Origin: Enterococcus gallinarum NBRC 100675
GTDB taxonomy: Bacteria > Bacillota > Bacilli > Lactobacillales > Enterococcaceae
Direction of reading: 5' to 3'
Assembly (NCBI RefSeq): GCF_001544275.1
Contig: NZ_BCQE01000028.1
Location: 1-50,749 of the forward strand
DNA: 50,749 nt
In this document: in pieces, positions 1 to 8,237 of the stretch
Layout of the letters: the number at the start of each line of letters is the position of its first letter
How positions within the stretch are numbered: position 1 is the stretch's first letter
Notes under the pieces: model-generated
The model's input: the letters and a program-made list of their open reading frames with translations, nothing else
Database searches by the model: none
Told to the model about the DNA's origin: nothing
Program-made: the position numbers and the translations under genes

Positions 1-294
1 TTTTCCATCTTTATCTGTAGCGGATACAAAGTTATCTTCCGCCTGCCATTGATCACCAACATAGAGCGTACTATCTTTGGCTACTACGGTTGCTTGATCA
101 GACACGACGGTGATCGTTGCCACTGACTTAGCTGTTCCATTTGTATAGGTCACTTGGTAGCTACCTGTTTTCGAAGTGTCAACATCGCCGCTAACGGTTA
201 CTTCTGAAAACGATACATTATTGCCTTTTTTATCTGTGGCAGAAACAAAGTTGTCTTCGGCTTGCCATATGTCTCCTACGTATAAGGTGCTGTC
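1..294 (-). repeat. Tandem 219-bp (73-residue) Ig-like repeats inside the adhesin
   Basis: The coding motif for DSTLYVGD occurs ending at 294 and again ending at 75, exactly 219 bp apart. The shared core continues with W-QAEDNFVSATDK in both copies, and substitutions are few (I/Q before the Trp, K/D in the turn). The array continues past the left edge, so the copy number is unknown. Such near-identical repeats are prone to copy-number change by recombination. Confidence 0.85.
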
Positions 295-3200
295 TTTTAC
301 TGAAATACTGGATAAATCTTTTTCTGGTGTGATTCCAATAGATATCTGGTTACCCGTTCGATTGACTTGTACATCCATACCAGATTGAATATCTTCTGGA
401 ACAACATATCCTTCAGGGACTTTTGAAACGTATACCTTGTATTTACCTGTATAAATATCTGTCAACTGTGACTCACCTACTTGATCAGTGGTGGTGTTGA
501 TCACAGTTCCAGTCAACTGATTGATTAACATTAATGAAACTCCAGCAATCTTTTTTGTCGGCATTTCTGTATCAAAGACATCAAGTAAAGCAGATGTTTT
601 ATAGATAATCCCTTCCGAATCACCTGCTGAAAATTGCAGATTTGCGATAGTGGATGTCGCGGTGCGCTTTGCTTCGGACAATGTATCAATCGTCTCGGAT
701 GAGATGGTGGCTGATGCAGAGATTTGACCAGCGTTTTGAGAAAGGACGGTGTAACTGATCTCCACGTTCTCCTTAAGCACATAGTTTGCAAAAACCAGCC
801 GAATCTCACCATTAACTTTCTCTACTTTATAACTGTCATCAGGAACATTTGAGATTCTGATGGAGTTTGGATCGATTTCTCCATTGGTGTTGCCAATAGA
901 TTTTAAACTGAACGTTGGATTTACAACTTTCTTTGTTCCATCATCAATGTTTTTCGTTTTCACAGTGACTTGGGTTACGTTTTTTGCGCTAGTAACTGTC
1001 CTTTGACTAATATCGATAATGTCTGTTGCGGTATTAGAGACAGTGACTGTGGATGATCCTTGTTGATTGCCATACAGTGGTTCTTTAGCAAATCCCGGTA
1101 TCAGAATTGATTTCGTTTCCTGCCACCCATTTGCATAATGATAGGCAATGATGTATCTGTGATCAGTTGTCCCAAAATCGAACGTATAATAATTCGTCGC
1201 TTCATCATGCGTGATGGTAGGGTAATTCGGATCTGATTCTTTCATGACTTGCGTATTGTATTGCCCCCGATCCCAGTATTGAGGATAAATCATCCCGTCC
1301 ACCTGATCATTGGAGACATCGATAATGGAAAATACGACATCAGTATTTATTGGTACATGTGTTTCTACCTTCAGATCTTTGATGGTATCTTGCCGGGCAT
1401 TAACTAAAAATTGATTTTTGCTTCCTTGCAACGTTTGTTCTGAATAGTTTTTTCTTCCAGTGGTAACTGTTGTATCGACTGTATCCAAGCCATCCGCTGA
1501 GATACTAACTGGAATTTTATCTACTGGGATCCGCGTTGTAGAAGCGAGACTGTCTGGCACATAATTAAATCCAATGTCAAATTGAATTGAACGATTGATT
1601 GGCGTAATAAAAGTAACTAAGGTCCCTCCCTCAACCTTCTCAATGCGGTAATCTTGATCGATCTTGTAATAATAGTTCACTTCTGGAACTTTTCTAAGTG
1701 TCAAATAATCTGGATGTTCGACGAAGATTTTAAGATTTTCGACAGGTTGTGTTGTGCTTCCTTCAACGTTGACTGAAGTATCATTTGCATAGGCACCATT
1801 TTGGTTGTAGTTCCCCCAAGCTGTCTCAGCTGAATTAGGATATAAAACTGAGATTGGTTGTACATAATCATCCCCAATCACTTTGAATTTTTCGTTGGGA
1901 ATCAAAGGAGTCGTGATATTCATGACGATGTCTTTTTGATCAAAAGGAACCGTAAGATGAATCATGGAAAATGCTAGGTTACTGTCTTTGATTGCCGTCA
2001 AGGTCAACGTACCATTAGAATTTTCAACTTTAAAGTATTCATCTAAAGGTACATTTTGATAAAAAGCATCATTGACCATTAGTTGCTTCACTGTAAGTTC
2101 CTGTCCATTTTCAGCGGATATCGTTATCTGCTGTCCTTTTTTCATTTCAGTTGGCATGCCATGTAATGTTAAATAGTAGGATCCCTTTTCATTGGAATAT
2201 AAATTTCCACCGGCAACAGCCGAATAATACTTTGATGAAATCTCTTTTTCAGTTTGACTTGTTTTTGCCACAAAAGAAATTCCACGGTACTCCCCAGCCG
2301 ATGGTTCAAGATTTACTGATCCAAAACCGGTGGTTGGGTAGTTTTTGTAATAAGAATACTGATGGTCACTAATTTCAGATAAGCTCATCGTGAATTGATA
2401 GACAACACCATAAGCTTTTTGCTGATCCATTTGTTTGATCTCAACTGCTGTATTTTGTAAGTCATTAGCTGTAATTGTATAATCTGTGCCAGCGACTAGC
2501 TCCGTTTGCGTTTCTAGCTTGATATTTCCTTTGATATCTACATCATAGCTATAAACCTTTAGTGGTTGCGATTCTATTTTTTTGAAAACTGCTCCTGGGG
2601 TGTCCATAAGTTGCAAAGAGAGTGTTTCCGTTCCCGAGAGCTTGCGGTCTAAATTGTAATATACTGTACCATCTAGACCAAAAATGTTTTTTTGTTGCTC
2701 GTACTTCAATGATTCGACATCTTCATAAAGATCGATCGCATAACTGGTTTTATTTAGATCATCAATTGTCACTTTGATTTGCGGGGTACTCTCTGAATAA
2801 AGATAACTCTTTAATTCAAGGGAAAATGTTGCATCGTGCATAGCTTGATTAAAAGTGATCGTTACTTGACGATTGGCACTGTCTACTTGCCAAGTCGCAT
2901 CGATGCCTTGAATCGTCCCTTGATTATCGGTAAATCCAAGGGTGTCCGGCAAACTAAAAACAACAGTTGTTCCAGCTAAGTAATCTTCGTCAATGATTTC
3001 AAAATCCAATTTTAGTTTAACTGGTGTATTATTTAACACTCTTGTTTCCTGTGTTTGGCTGTACTCTTCATCAGCCATCGTAAGCAGTGTTCCTTTCTTT
3101 AAAAGTTCTTGCGCCTTTATTTGTCGATTGGAACGAGAAGCATTTTCTTCTTTTTTAGCTATTTTGGGATTAGTCGAAGATTTGTTGGTTTCAGTTTCTG

Positions 3201-3492
3201 CAACACTAGAATCTTTTATACCTGATGTTTCCTCACTTTGATCCACTTCGTTCTCTTCACTGGAGGAAGTAGCAACTTCTTCTTGACTACTAGTACTTGA
3301 AGTGAATGAGGAAGCTTCTTTTTCAGATGAAGCCAAGATAGGATCTTTTTCTTTGTCTATTTTACTAGTTGTTTCAGCTGGCTGATCAGCCTCAGATGTT
3401 TCAGCAATCACCAGTATTGGCGTTGTGATCTGGGTAAGACTCAACGCAATAACAACTATACTTTGTTCTATTTTTTTAGTGATTTTCTTCAT
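1..3492 (-). CDS. Large secreted MSCRAMM-like adhesin, 3' end outside window
   Basis: The first 1164 codons are present; the reading frame runs off the left edge. ATG at 3492 follows GGAGGAGA. Residues 1-30 form a signal peptide (MKKITKK, then a hydrophobic core, then VIAET). Residues 31-140 are Ser/Thr/Glu/Lys-rich, as in wall-anchored stalk regions. About 140-950 is a long beta-rich adhesin region with no family I can name. About 957-1060 resembles a Cna-B/SpaA fold (KKIAGVSLMLINQLTG, then a YKVYVSKVPEGY-like strand). From about 1066 tandem bacterial Ig-like (group 3) units begin, each opening with DSTLYVGD. The C-terminus, where an LPXTG sorting signal would be expected, is not visible. 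It lies 30 bp downstream of a LytTR regulator gene and is probably co-transcribed with it. Surface adhesin is the family inference; the ligand is unknown. Confidence 0.85.
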   Translation of the reverse strand, partial: MKKITKKIEQSIVVIALSLTQITTPILVIAETSEADQPAETTSKIDKEKDPILASSEKEASSFTSSTSSQEEVATSSSEENEVDQSEETSGIKDSSVAETETNKSSTNPKIAKKEENASRSNRQIKAQELLKKGTLLTMADEEYSQTQETRVLNNTPVKLKLDFEIIDEDYLAGTTVVFSLPDTLGFTDNQGTIQGIDATWQVDSANRQVTITFNQAMHDATFSLELKSYLYSESTPQIKVTIDDLNKTSYAIDLYEDVESLKYEQQKNIFGLDGTVYYNLDRKLSGTETLSLQLMDTPGAVFKKIESQPLKVYSYDVDIKGNIKLETQTELVAGTDYTITANDLQNTAVEIKQMDQQKAYGVVYQFTMSLSEISDHQYSYYKNYPTTGFGSVNLEPSAGEYRGISFVAKTSQTEKEISSKYYSAVAGGNLYSNEKGSYYLTLHGMPTEMKKGQQITISAENGQELTVKQLMVNDAFYQNVPLDEYFKVENSNGTLTLTAIKDSNLAFSMIHLTVPFDQKDIVMNITTPLIPNEKFKVIGDDYVQPISVLYPNSAETAWGNYNQNGAYANDTSVNVEGSTTQPVENLKIFVEHPDYLTLRKVPEVNYYYKIDQDYRIEKVEGGTLVTFITPINRSIQFDIGFNYVPDSLASTTRIPVDKIPVSISADGLDTVDTTVTTGRKNYSEQTLQGSKNQFLVNARQDTIKDLKVETHVPINTDVVFSIIDVSNDQVDGMIYPQYWDRGQYNTQVMKESDPNYPTITHDEATNYYTFDFGTTDHRYIIAYHYANGWQETKSILIPGFAKEPLYGNQQGSSTVTVSNTATDIIDISQRTVTSAKNVTQVTVKTKNIDDGTKKVVNPTFSLKSIGNTNGEIDPNSIRISNVPDDSYKVEKVNGEIRLVFANYVLKENVEISYTVLSQNAGQISASATISSETIDTLSEAKRTATSTIANLQFSAGDSEGIIYKTSALLDVFDTEMPTKKIAGVSLMLINQLTGTVINTTTDQVGESQLTDIYTGKYKVYVSKVPEGYVVPEDIQSGMDVQVNRTGNQISIGITPEKDLSSISVKDSTLYVGDIWQAEDNFVSATDKKGNNVSFSEVTVSGDVDTSKTGSYQVTYTNGTAKSVATITVVSDQATVVAKDSTLYVGDQWQAEDNFVSATDKDGK

Positions 3493-3522
3493 TATTCTCC
3501 TCCAATATATATATATGTATTT

Positions 3523-4248
3523 TTAACCAATCGCTTTTCTTATTTTCTTGCCCACTTCTAATTCTTCACCGCTAAAAAAAGAAAGAATGTTGTTTGTTCG
3601 ATCAATTTTCTTGATTTGTCCTGTATTGATAATGTAGGATTTAAACACTTTATAATAAGCGGGTAGGTCCAATTGCTTGATGACTTTCAAGGACATCTCA
3701 ATGTATTCGATCGACTTCTTTTGGTGAAGAACGATTTGGTTGCGCTCTTCTTTGACCGTTGTGATATAGTTGATTGATTCTGCATCCATAACGATCAATT
3801 CCCGTTTGTTTTCAAGCTTTAATAAGTGCTTTTTGCCTAATAATGATTGCTTTACTTCTATTGCTTCAATTAACAAGTTTCTTAGTTGGTGTTTAAACGC
3901 TTCTTTCGTATCAATGATCCCTAATGGGCACAGGAGGTTCATTTTTTTCATCTGTATCTTTGAAGCATCTATTCCATAAAAAGCTATTTGACATTTTTTA
4001 CATTGGCTTCTCAATCTTCCTGCTAATTGAAAACCTCGATCATACCCTTTCATATCAGTGGAAAATAAGAATAAATCATTGACATCGGTAAGGTGTTCAT
4101 TAATAAAACGCTCAAATTGGTCCGGCAGGAAAATTTCTACTGAAGAATACGGAAGTTGGCATTCTTGGATCGCTTTTTTTAGCCACTCTCCATTAAAAAA
4201 ATTATCATCTACTACATAAACAGCAAAGTTGCTTAAATTTGCAGACAT
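3523..4248 (-). CDS. LytTR-family response regulator (AgrA/ComE type), orphan
   Basis: This 241-residue protein has an N-terminal receiver-like domain (about 8-125) and a C-terminal LytTR DNA-binding domain (about 140-240). The receiver has the acidic pair D14/D15 and a candidate phospho-acceptor D65 in FLFSTDMKGYD, followed by a helix like the GLELA helix of AgrA. The LytTR part contains LPAYYKVFKSYIINTGQIKKI and ends at KIRKAIG. ATG at 4248 follows AAGGAG. No histidine kinase lies beside it in the window. It directly precedes the adhesin gene with a 30-bp gap, so it probably controls or is co-transcribed with that adhesin. LytTR regulators in Gram-positives commonly control virulence and bacteriocin genes; the target here is inferred only from position. 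Confidence 0.85.
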   Translation of the reverse strand: MSANLSNFAVYVVDDNFFNGEWLKKAIQECQLPYSSVEIFLPDQFERFINEHLTDVNDLFLFSTDMKGYDRGFQLAGRLRSQCKKCQIAFYGIDASKIQMKKMNLLCPLGIIDTKEAFKHQLRNLLIEAIEVKQSLLGKKHLLKLENKRELIVMDAESINYITTVKEERNQIVLHQKKSIEYIEMSLKVIKQLDLPAYYKVFKSYIINTGQIKKIDRTNNILSFFSGEELEVGKKIRKAIG

Positions 4249-4797
4249 CTAAGTTCTCCTTTTTTACATCATTTTTAATTGTATTATTAATCAAAAATGC
4301 CCGCTTGCACTTTCAAGCGCATTAAAAGAACCTTTGTGCAAAAATTCAGCTGTATTTAAGAACAATGTAACTATTCACTTAGCTAGTCGTAATGGATATT
4401 CAGAAAGAATTGTTTCAGTGATTTTGGAATGGTACTCTAGTGTGGGCGGCTTAACAGCTTAGACTATTCGTTTTAGTGAATAGCCATTAGTCAAAAAAGG
4501 TGGTGCGATGATACTGCTCGTATTCCCATCAATCCCCTTCATAAAATACTACTTCTATCAATATTTCTCACTGCGAAACAATAACAAATGAAACTAATAG
4601 ATACGAGTATTTTCACAGATTTTTCTACTTAATTTAACATGGCACAGCTAGATGAACATGACAAAAAAAGGTTATTTCGAAGAAATAATTGGCGGGTTTG
4701 TCTTTCTTTTATAAAAATTACAAAAAAAGATATTTTGCTTTTCTTATTGTTACAGTTTGTTTGTTCACATTGTTCTTTAATATTAAAAAACAAAAAA
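4249..4797. other. Gene-poor stretch between the LytTR gene and liaZ terminator
   Basis: About 550 bp lie between the start of the LytTR gene and the liaXYZ terminator. The minus-strand end holds the SD of the regulator. The plus strand carries a small hairpin around 4462-4492 (GACTATTC paired with GAATAG and TAGTC) just ahead of a candidate 27-codon ORF. I see no convincing protein gene longer than that, and no clear promoter for the regulator. Confidence 0.5.
4508..4591 (+). CDS. Candidate 27-residue hydrophobic peptide, unproven
   Basis: On the plus strand ATG at 4508 is preceded by AAGGTGG (spacing 4) and opens a 27-codon frame, MILLVFPSIPFIKYYFYQYF followed by a polar tail SLRNNNK. A possible promoter TTGTTT-N17-TACTCT lies about 90 bp upstream. 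The bases just after the ATG (4511-4523, ATACTGCTCGTAT) are complementary, with one bulge, to ATACGAGTAT at 4601-4610 just past the stop. Such a 5'-3' long-range pairing is common in type I toxin mRNAs. I do not recognise the peptide as a known toxin family. Chance remains a fair explanation. Confidence 0.22.
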   Translation: MILLVFPSIPFIKYYFYQYFSLRNNNK

Positions 4798-4853
4798 ATC
4801 CACACGTTCTTTCAACATAGCTAGCTATGTATCAGAAGCGTGTGGATGTTTTA
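4791..4853 (-). terminator. Intrinsic terminator after liaZ
   Basis: ATCCACACG at 4798-4806 pairs with CGTGTGGAT at 4839-4847, with a further inner palindrome CATAGCTAGCTATG. On the minus strand the stem is followed by a run of seven U from 4798 down, just after the liaZ stop. A U-rich tract on the other side may make it work in both directions. Confidence 0.8.
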
Positions 4854-5210
4854 TTTTGTATATTTTTCGATATGGTGTTCAGTCACAATCATATTGATCA
4901 CTGACATAATCAAAGCAACCAGAATCGCTGCACCAAATGAGGAAAAGCCAAAGTTAGCAGCTCCTACAAAGGTTGAAGTCAAATTCAGCATCAAAGCGTT
5001 GATGACAAAACTGAAAAGCCCAAATGTCAACAGCGTTAATGGAAATGAGATGATACTCAAGATTGGTTTGATCAACGCATTTAAAATAGAGAGAACAAAG
5101 CTGGCTACTAATGCCATCATGATGCTACGTACATGGACCATGTTTGGCAGCAATACTGCCAGAGCAACAAAGGTGAGTGTATTCATTATCAGTCGTTGAA
5201 AGTAGGACAT
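4851..5210 (-). CDS. liaZ: LiaZ, phage-holin-family (PF04020) four-helix membrane protein
   Basis: This 119-residue protein is almost entirely hydrophobic, with about four membrane segments (6-24, 29-50, 55-80, 90-110) and the typical NALIKPIL turn of the PF04020 'superfamily IV' holin-like family. Its start codon overlaps the stop of the PspC-domain gene, so it is translationally coupled. In E. faecalis the third gene of the LiaR-controlled liaXYZ cluster is a membrane protein of this kind; assignment rests on order and family. It probably acts in the membrane with LiaY in the response to daptomycin and cationic peptides. A terminator follows directly. Confidence 0.85.
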   Translation of the reverse strand: MSYFQRLIMNTLTFVALAVLLPNMVHVRSIMMALVASFVLSILNALIKPILSIISFPLTLLTFGLFSFVINALMLNLTSTFVGAANFGFSSFGAAILVALIMSVINMIVTEHHIEKYTK

Positions 5211-5515
5211 TAGAAGTCACTCCAGTCCTCATCCTCGACTTTATCTGCTTCTTTGCGCGGACGATTTGTTTCTTTGTTGTTCGCTTTGTAGTACTGATTG
5301 TCGTGTCCATATCCACCAGAGCTTTTGCGTCCAGAAGGGATCAAGATCGCCATGATGACATAAAGGGTGATCCCAGGGAAACCAGCTGTCACTAATGATA
5401 GAAAGACATAGATCACACGGATGATCGTTGGATCGATTCCTAAGTATTCTGCTAAACCTCCCAGAGTACCTGTGATCACTACATTATTGGTTGATTTCGT
5501 TAATCGTTTGTTCAT
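5210..5515 (-). CDS. liaY: LiaY, PspC-domain membrane protein
   Basis: The product has 101 residues. The N-terminal PspC domain (about 4-60) shows KRLTKSTNNVVITGTLGGLAEYLGID-like residues, followed by a helical hairpin in the membrane (IRVIYVFLSLVTAGFPG, then a second hydrophobic stretch). The C-terminal 40 residues are charged and rich in Lys, Asn and Asp, ending EDWSDF. ATG at 5515 follows AAGGAAGGTG. It sits between liaX and liaZ and matches the E. faecalis arrangement, where LiaY links LiaX signalling to membrane remodelling. PspC proteins are envelope-stress effectors. Confidence 0.87.
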   Translation of the reverse strand: MNKRLTKSTNNVVITGTLGGLAEYLGIDPTIIRVIYVFLSLVTAGFPGITLYVIMAILIPSGRKSSGGYGHDNQYYKANNKETNRPRKEADKVEDEDWSDF

Positions 5516-5566
5516 TTACCTTCACCTTCCTTCTGACAATCTATCTATAGATCTGATGGAATCAGA

Positions 5567-7135
5567 TTATTGTTCTGTGTCTTTGATAAATACATTCCCA
5601 GTCGTTGTTGAAAGATCGACTTGTGCTACTTTATCAGCTACCCGGCGGAATTGCAATAATTGGTTCATACGTTCTTTTTTCTCACGCACGATTTCAAAAT
5701 TGCTCAGCCGTTGATTGATACTTCCTAAGCTGGTTTTTGCCAAGCCTTCAAATCCAACTGATTGTGGTAATGCTACTTTGACATTTCCGTTGACTGAGCT
5801 AGCATTTAATTTTTGTAGCCGGTCTTCTTTGTAAGTGATTCGGATATTACCGTTCACTAGAGAAATTCCAGTATTTTGTGGTGTCGCAGTAAGAGTAACA
5901 TCCCCATTGACAGTTTCAATGATAGCATCAAGGATATCTCCATCTTGAACCAAGATATTTCCATTGACACCTTCAATCTCCAACATCGTAGCATCTACTT
6001 TGCGGAAATCGATCGTACCGTTGGTTGATTTCGTATAGACATCTCTTGCCACCAATTCGTCAAATGTTACATTCCCGTTCAACAATTTCACTGCAACATG
6101 ATCATAGGTACGTGTCGGCAGATAGAAAACCAGATCAGCGCGGATACGCTTGTTTGGAATTTGGAATGAAATGCGTTCATCGTCAACATCAATTTGGCTT
6201 CGTGCATCAAAAGCATCGAAAGGTGTTGCAGCATCCATTTTACCATAGAGTTTGATTTTCGCATCCACTTTCACACCCGGTTGATCCCACAAGCGGAATT
6301 CGACATTTCCGTTTGCTAATTTCACATCGATCAATGTTGCTTCCGTTTCAGCATATTCAAAGGTATGTTCAAATTTCGTTGCTGCTACTCCTGGAACTTT
6401 CAGATTGATATCTTTCCATTCCATATTGTCATTCACTGATTCTGAAACAGCACGAACTGTTTTTTTCAAGAATTGACCAAATTGAGTTCCTGCATCAACC
6501 ATTTTTTCACTGACTTGAGTAAATGTATCAGAGGCTTGTTCTTTCCAGTCATCTGGAATATCAAGTTTTTGGCTGATTTTTTCTTTTGTTTGTGACCATT
6601 GGTCTTTGCGAATATTTTTCAACTTCGCATCCAATGTCGCTTTTTCTTCGCTCAAACTATCTAATGAATCTTCTAGAGAAGCGATTGTCGCTTCAGTCTC
6701 TTGCCGTGTTGCAAGTTCTTCTTCAGATAATTGATCCAATTCTTCTTTTGTGTTCAATTGCATGAGGACTTCTTGTGCTTCTTTCAGTTCCTCTTTTACA
6801 CCTTGAATTTCTACATTGATCTCATCTAATTCAGCAGAAGCTTGGTTTGCCTCAGTTGCCAATCCGTCCAAGATTTTTTCAAGATTTTCTTTATCTTGTG
6901 CTTCATTTTGACGAAGTTTTTCTTCACCATCAAAAGAAGCTTCTTCTTTCTCGTGGGCTTCTTCAACTTCTTCAAAAAAGTCATTATTTGTCTTATCAGC
7001 GGATACTTCAGCTGCAGCTTTGTTGATTTGATTCTCGTCTTTGGCTTTTGCCATTCCTTCCAGCAAATCCAATGCTTCTTCTGTAGAAAGCACACCTTTT
7101 TTCACTAAATCCAATACACGTTCTCTTTCGTTCAT
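5567..7135 (-). CDS. liaX: LiaX, DUF4097 envelope-stress sensor
   Basis: The preferred start is ATG at 7135 (MNERERVLDLVKKGVLSTEE), which has GAAGGAGG at the right distance; an in-frame ATG 21 bp upstream has none. The product has 522 residues. Residues 1-30 are a short helical SHOCT/YvlB-like motif. About 30-230 is very acidic and coiled-coil-rich. About 240-515 is a DUF4097 beta-solenoid with repeated 'V.GNV/ SVNGNV' turns. In E. faecalis LiaX is released and surface-exposed, binds daptomycin and antimicrobial peptides, and represses the Lia response through its C-terminal half. Loss of the C-terminal half causes resistance. Here the C-terminus looks intact. It is the first gene of liaXYZ. 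Confidence 0.92.
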   Translation of the reverse strand: MNERERVLDLVKKGVLSTEEALDLLEGMAKAKDENQINKAAAEVSADKTNNDFFEEVEEAHEKEEASFDGEEKLRQNEAQDKENLEKILDGLATEANQASAELDEINVEIQGVKEELKEAQEVLMQLNTKEELDQLSEEELATRQETEATIASLEDSLDSLSEEKATLDAKLKNIRKDQWSQTKEKISQKLDIPDDWKEQASDTFTQVSEKMVDAGTQFGQFLKKTVRAVSESVNDNMEWKDINLKVPGVAATKFEHTFEYAETEATLIDVKLANGNVEFRLWDQPGVKVDAKIKLYGKMDAATPFDAFDARSQIDVDDERISFQIPNKRIRADLVFYLPTRTYDHVAVKLLNGNVTFDELVARDVYTKSTNGTIDFRKVDATMLEIEGVNGNILVQDGDILDAIIETVNGDVTLTATPQNTGISLVNGNIRITYKEDRLQKLNASSVNGNVKVALPQSVGFEGLAKTSLGSINQRLSNFEIVREKKERMNQLLQFRRVADKVAQVDLSTTTGNVFIKDTEQ

Positions 7136-7187
7136 GGAAATTGCCTCCTTCAGCAAATTTTTGTTTGCAAGTTTAGCTTACGAACCT

Positions 7188-7226
7188 ATTATGCCTGTTT
7201 TTCCGCAAACTGTCATAGGTCTTAAG
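7188..7226 (-). promoter_or_regulatory. liaX promoter with upstream palindrome
   Basis: On the minus strand ATGACA (7216-7211) and CATAAT (7193-7188) are 17 bp apart, giving a leader of about 50 nt to the liaX ATG. Directly upstream of the -35 lies the palindrome CTTAAG (7221-7226) within GGTACTTAAGACC, where a response regulator such as LiaR could bind. The promoter is a sequence match; the operator is inference. Confidence 0.55.
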
Positions 7227-7505
7227 TACCAAGTTTTTATCAATCCGAAGGTCTTTTAAAAAAATAGTAGGAATGACGTCTCATTAAAACAAAAATGATG
7301 GTTCTTTATGAAAGAAAAACTTGTGACAGTCAACTTTACTTAAAAGTGCCTACAAAAAAACTGTACTACAGAAGAACAGAATGTTGCAAGGATAACCTCA
7401 CACGTTTTCCAATAGTTTATCCATGATCCCAGATCAATGATACGCTATTTTTCATCTCTCTTCTTACAGTACAGTCCATACAATAATAATATACATTCAT
7501 GTGAA
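7227..7505. other. Gene-free spacer between liaX promoter and phoU terminator
   Basis: This stretch separates two minus-strand operons. I see no ORF with a plausible ribosome binding site and no strong hairpin in it. It is AT-rich with a few short repeats of TACAGTAC type near 7360 and 7468. Confidence 0.5.
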
Positions 7506-7558
7506 AGCTGATGAGCTAAATCTATATTTTGAACAAAGATATGCTCACTACATCAGCT
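7506..7558 (-). terminator. Hairpin overlapping the phoU stop codon
   Basis: AGCTGATG at about 7508-7515 pairs with CATCAGCT at 7549-7556, so one arm contains the end of the phoU reading frame. On the minus strand it is followed by TTTC rather than a long U-run, so it may be a weak terminator or a 3' processing barrier for the pst operon. Confidence 0.45.
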
Positions 7559-8225
7559 CAGAACGATTACTATTTAACTCACTGATCTTACCAGTAGCCA
7601 AATAAACGATCCATTCGCAAATATTTGTGACATAATCACCAATTCGTTCGAGATATTGGGCAACAGAAAGATAATCTGTACCACTAACGACTGTCTCAGG
7701 ATTGGCTTTCATGCTATCGATCGTTTTATAGTAGATATCTCGATAGTAATCATTCACCCGCTCATCCATCTGTGCAATCATCCGGGCATCTTCTTGATCT
7801 GTTTTTACATAAGCGACCAAAACATTGTCCACCATTTTTTTGACATAGTCAGACATATCGGAAATCTCTTTTTCAATCTCCGCAATTCGGGTCTCCCCTT
7901 TGACACGAATCGTCGATTTTGCGATAGACACCGCATGATCTCCCATCCGTTCCAAATCCGAACTAGCTTTCATTACAGTGATGATCATTCGCAAATCAGT
8001 CGTTACAGGTTGTTGCAAGGCAATCATTTCGAAACTTTTCTTCTCGAGTCGAACTTCCATATTGTTGATTGCTTCATCGTTTTCTATTACTTCTTGAGCG
8101 ATCTCTTTATCATGCTTCACATAAGCACGAACAGATTTATGGATCGCACTACTTACAAGCATCCCCATTTCATAAAATTGATTGTGAAGATTCAGTAATT
8201 CTTCTTCAAATTGTGTACGCAACAT
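7548..8225 (-). CDS. phoU: PhoU, phosphate transport regulator
   Basis: The product has 225 residues with the two PhoU three-helix repeats (about 10-105 and 115-205). Metal-binding-type motifs are present: SSDLERMGDHAVSIA in the first repeat and AQYLERIGDYVTNICEW in the second. ATG at 8225 follows AGGAGG. It is the last gene of the pst operon, 12 bp after the distal pstB. PhoU couples PstSCAB activity to the PhoR sensor and limits phosphate uptake; in Gram-positives it also affects tolerance and cell-envelope traits. Confidence 0.95.
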   Translation of the reverse strand: MLRTQFEEELLNLHNQFYEMGMLVSSAIHKSVRAYVKHDKEIAQEVIENDEAINNMEVRLEKKSFEMIALQQPVTTDLRMIITVMKASSDLERMGDHAVSIAKSTIRVKGETRIAEIEKEISDMSDYVKKMVDNVLVAYVKTDQEDARMIAQMDERVNDYYRDIYYKTIDSMKANPETVVSGTDYLSVAQYLERIGDYVTNICEWIVYLATGKISELNSNRSELM

Positions 8226-8237
8226 TGCTTTTTCCTC

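Noticed and set aside
4639-4824. Plus-strand 61-codon frame upstream of the liaZ terminator
   Set aside because: No ribosome binding site before its ATG, odd composition, and its 3' end lies inside the liaZ terminator.
4840-5199. Plus-strand 119-codon frame
   Set aside because: Exact antisense of liaZ, which has the family match and coupling.
6826-7108. Frames on both strands inside liaX
   Set aside because: Low-complexity shadows of the Lys/Glu-rich part of liaX.
7656-8198. Plus-strand 180-codon frame
   Set aside because: Antisense of phoU, no ribosome binding site, and the composition of a shadow frame.
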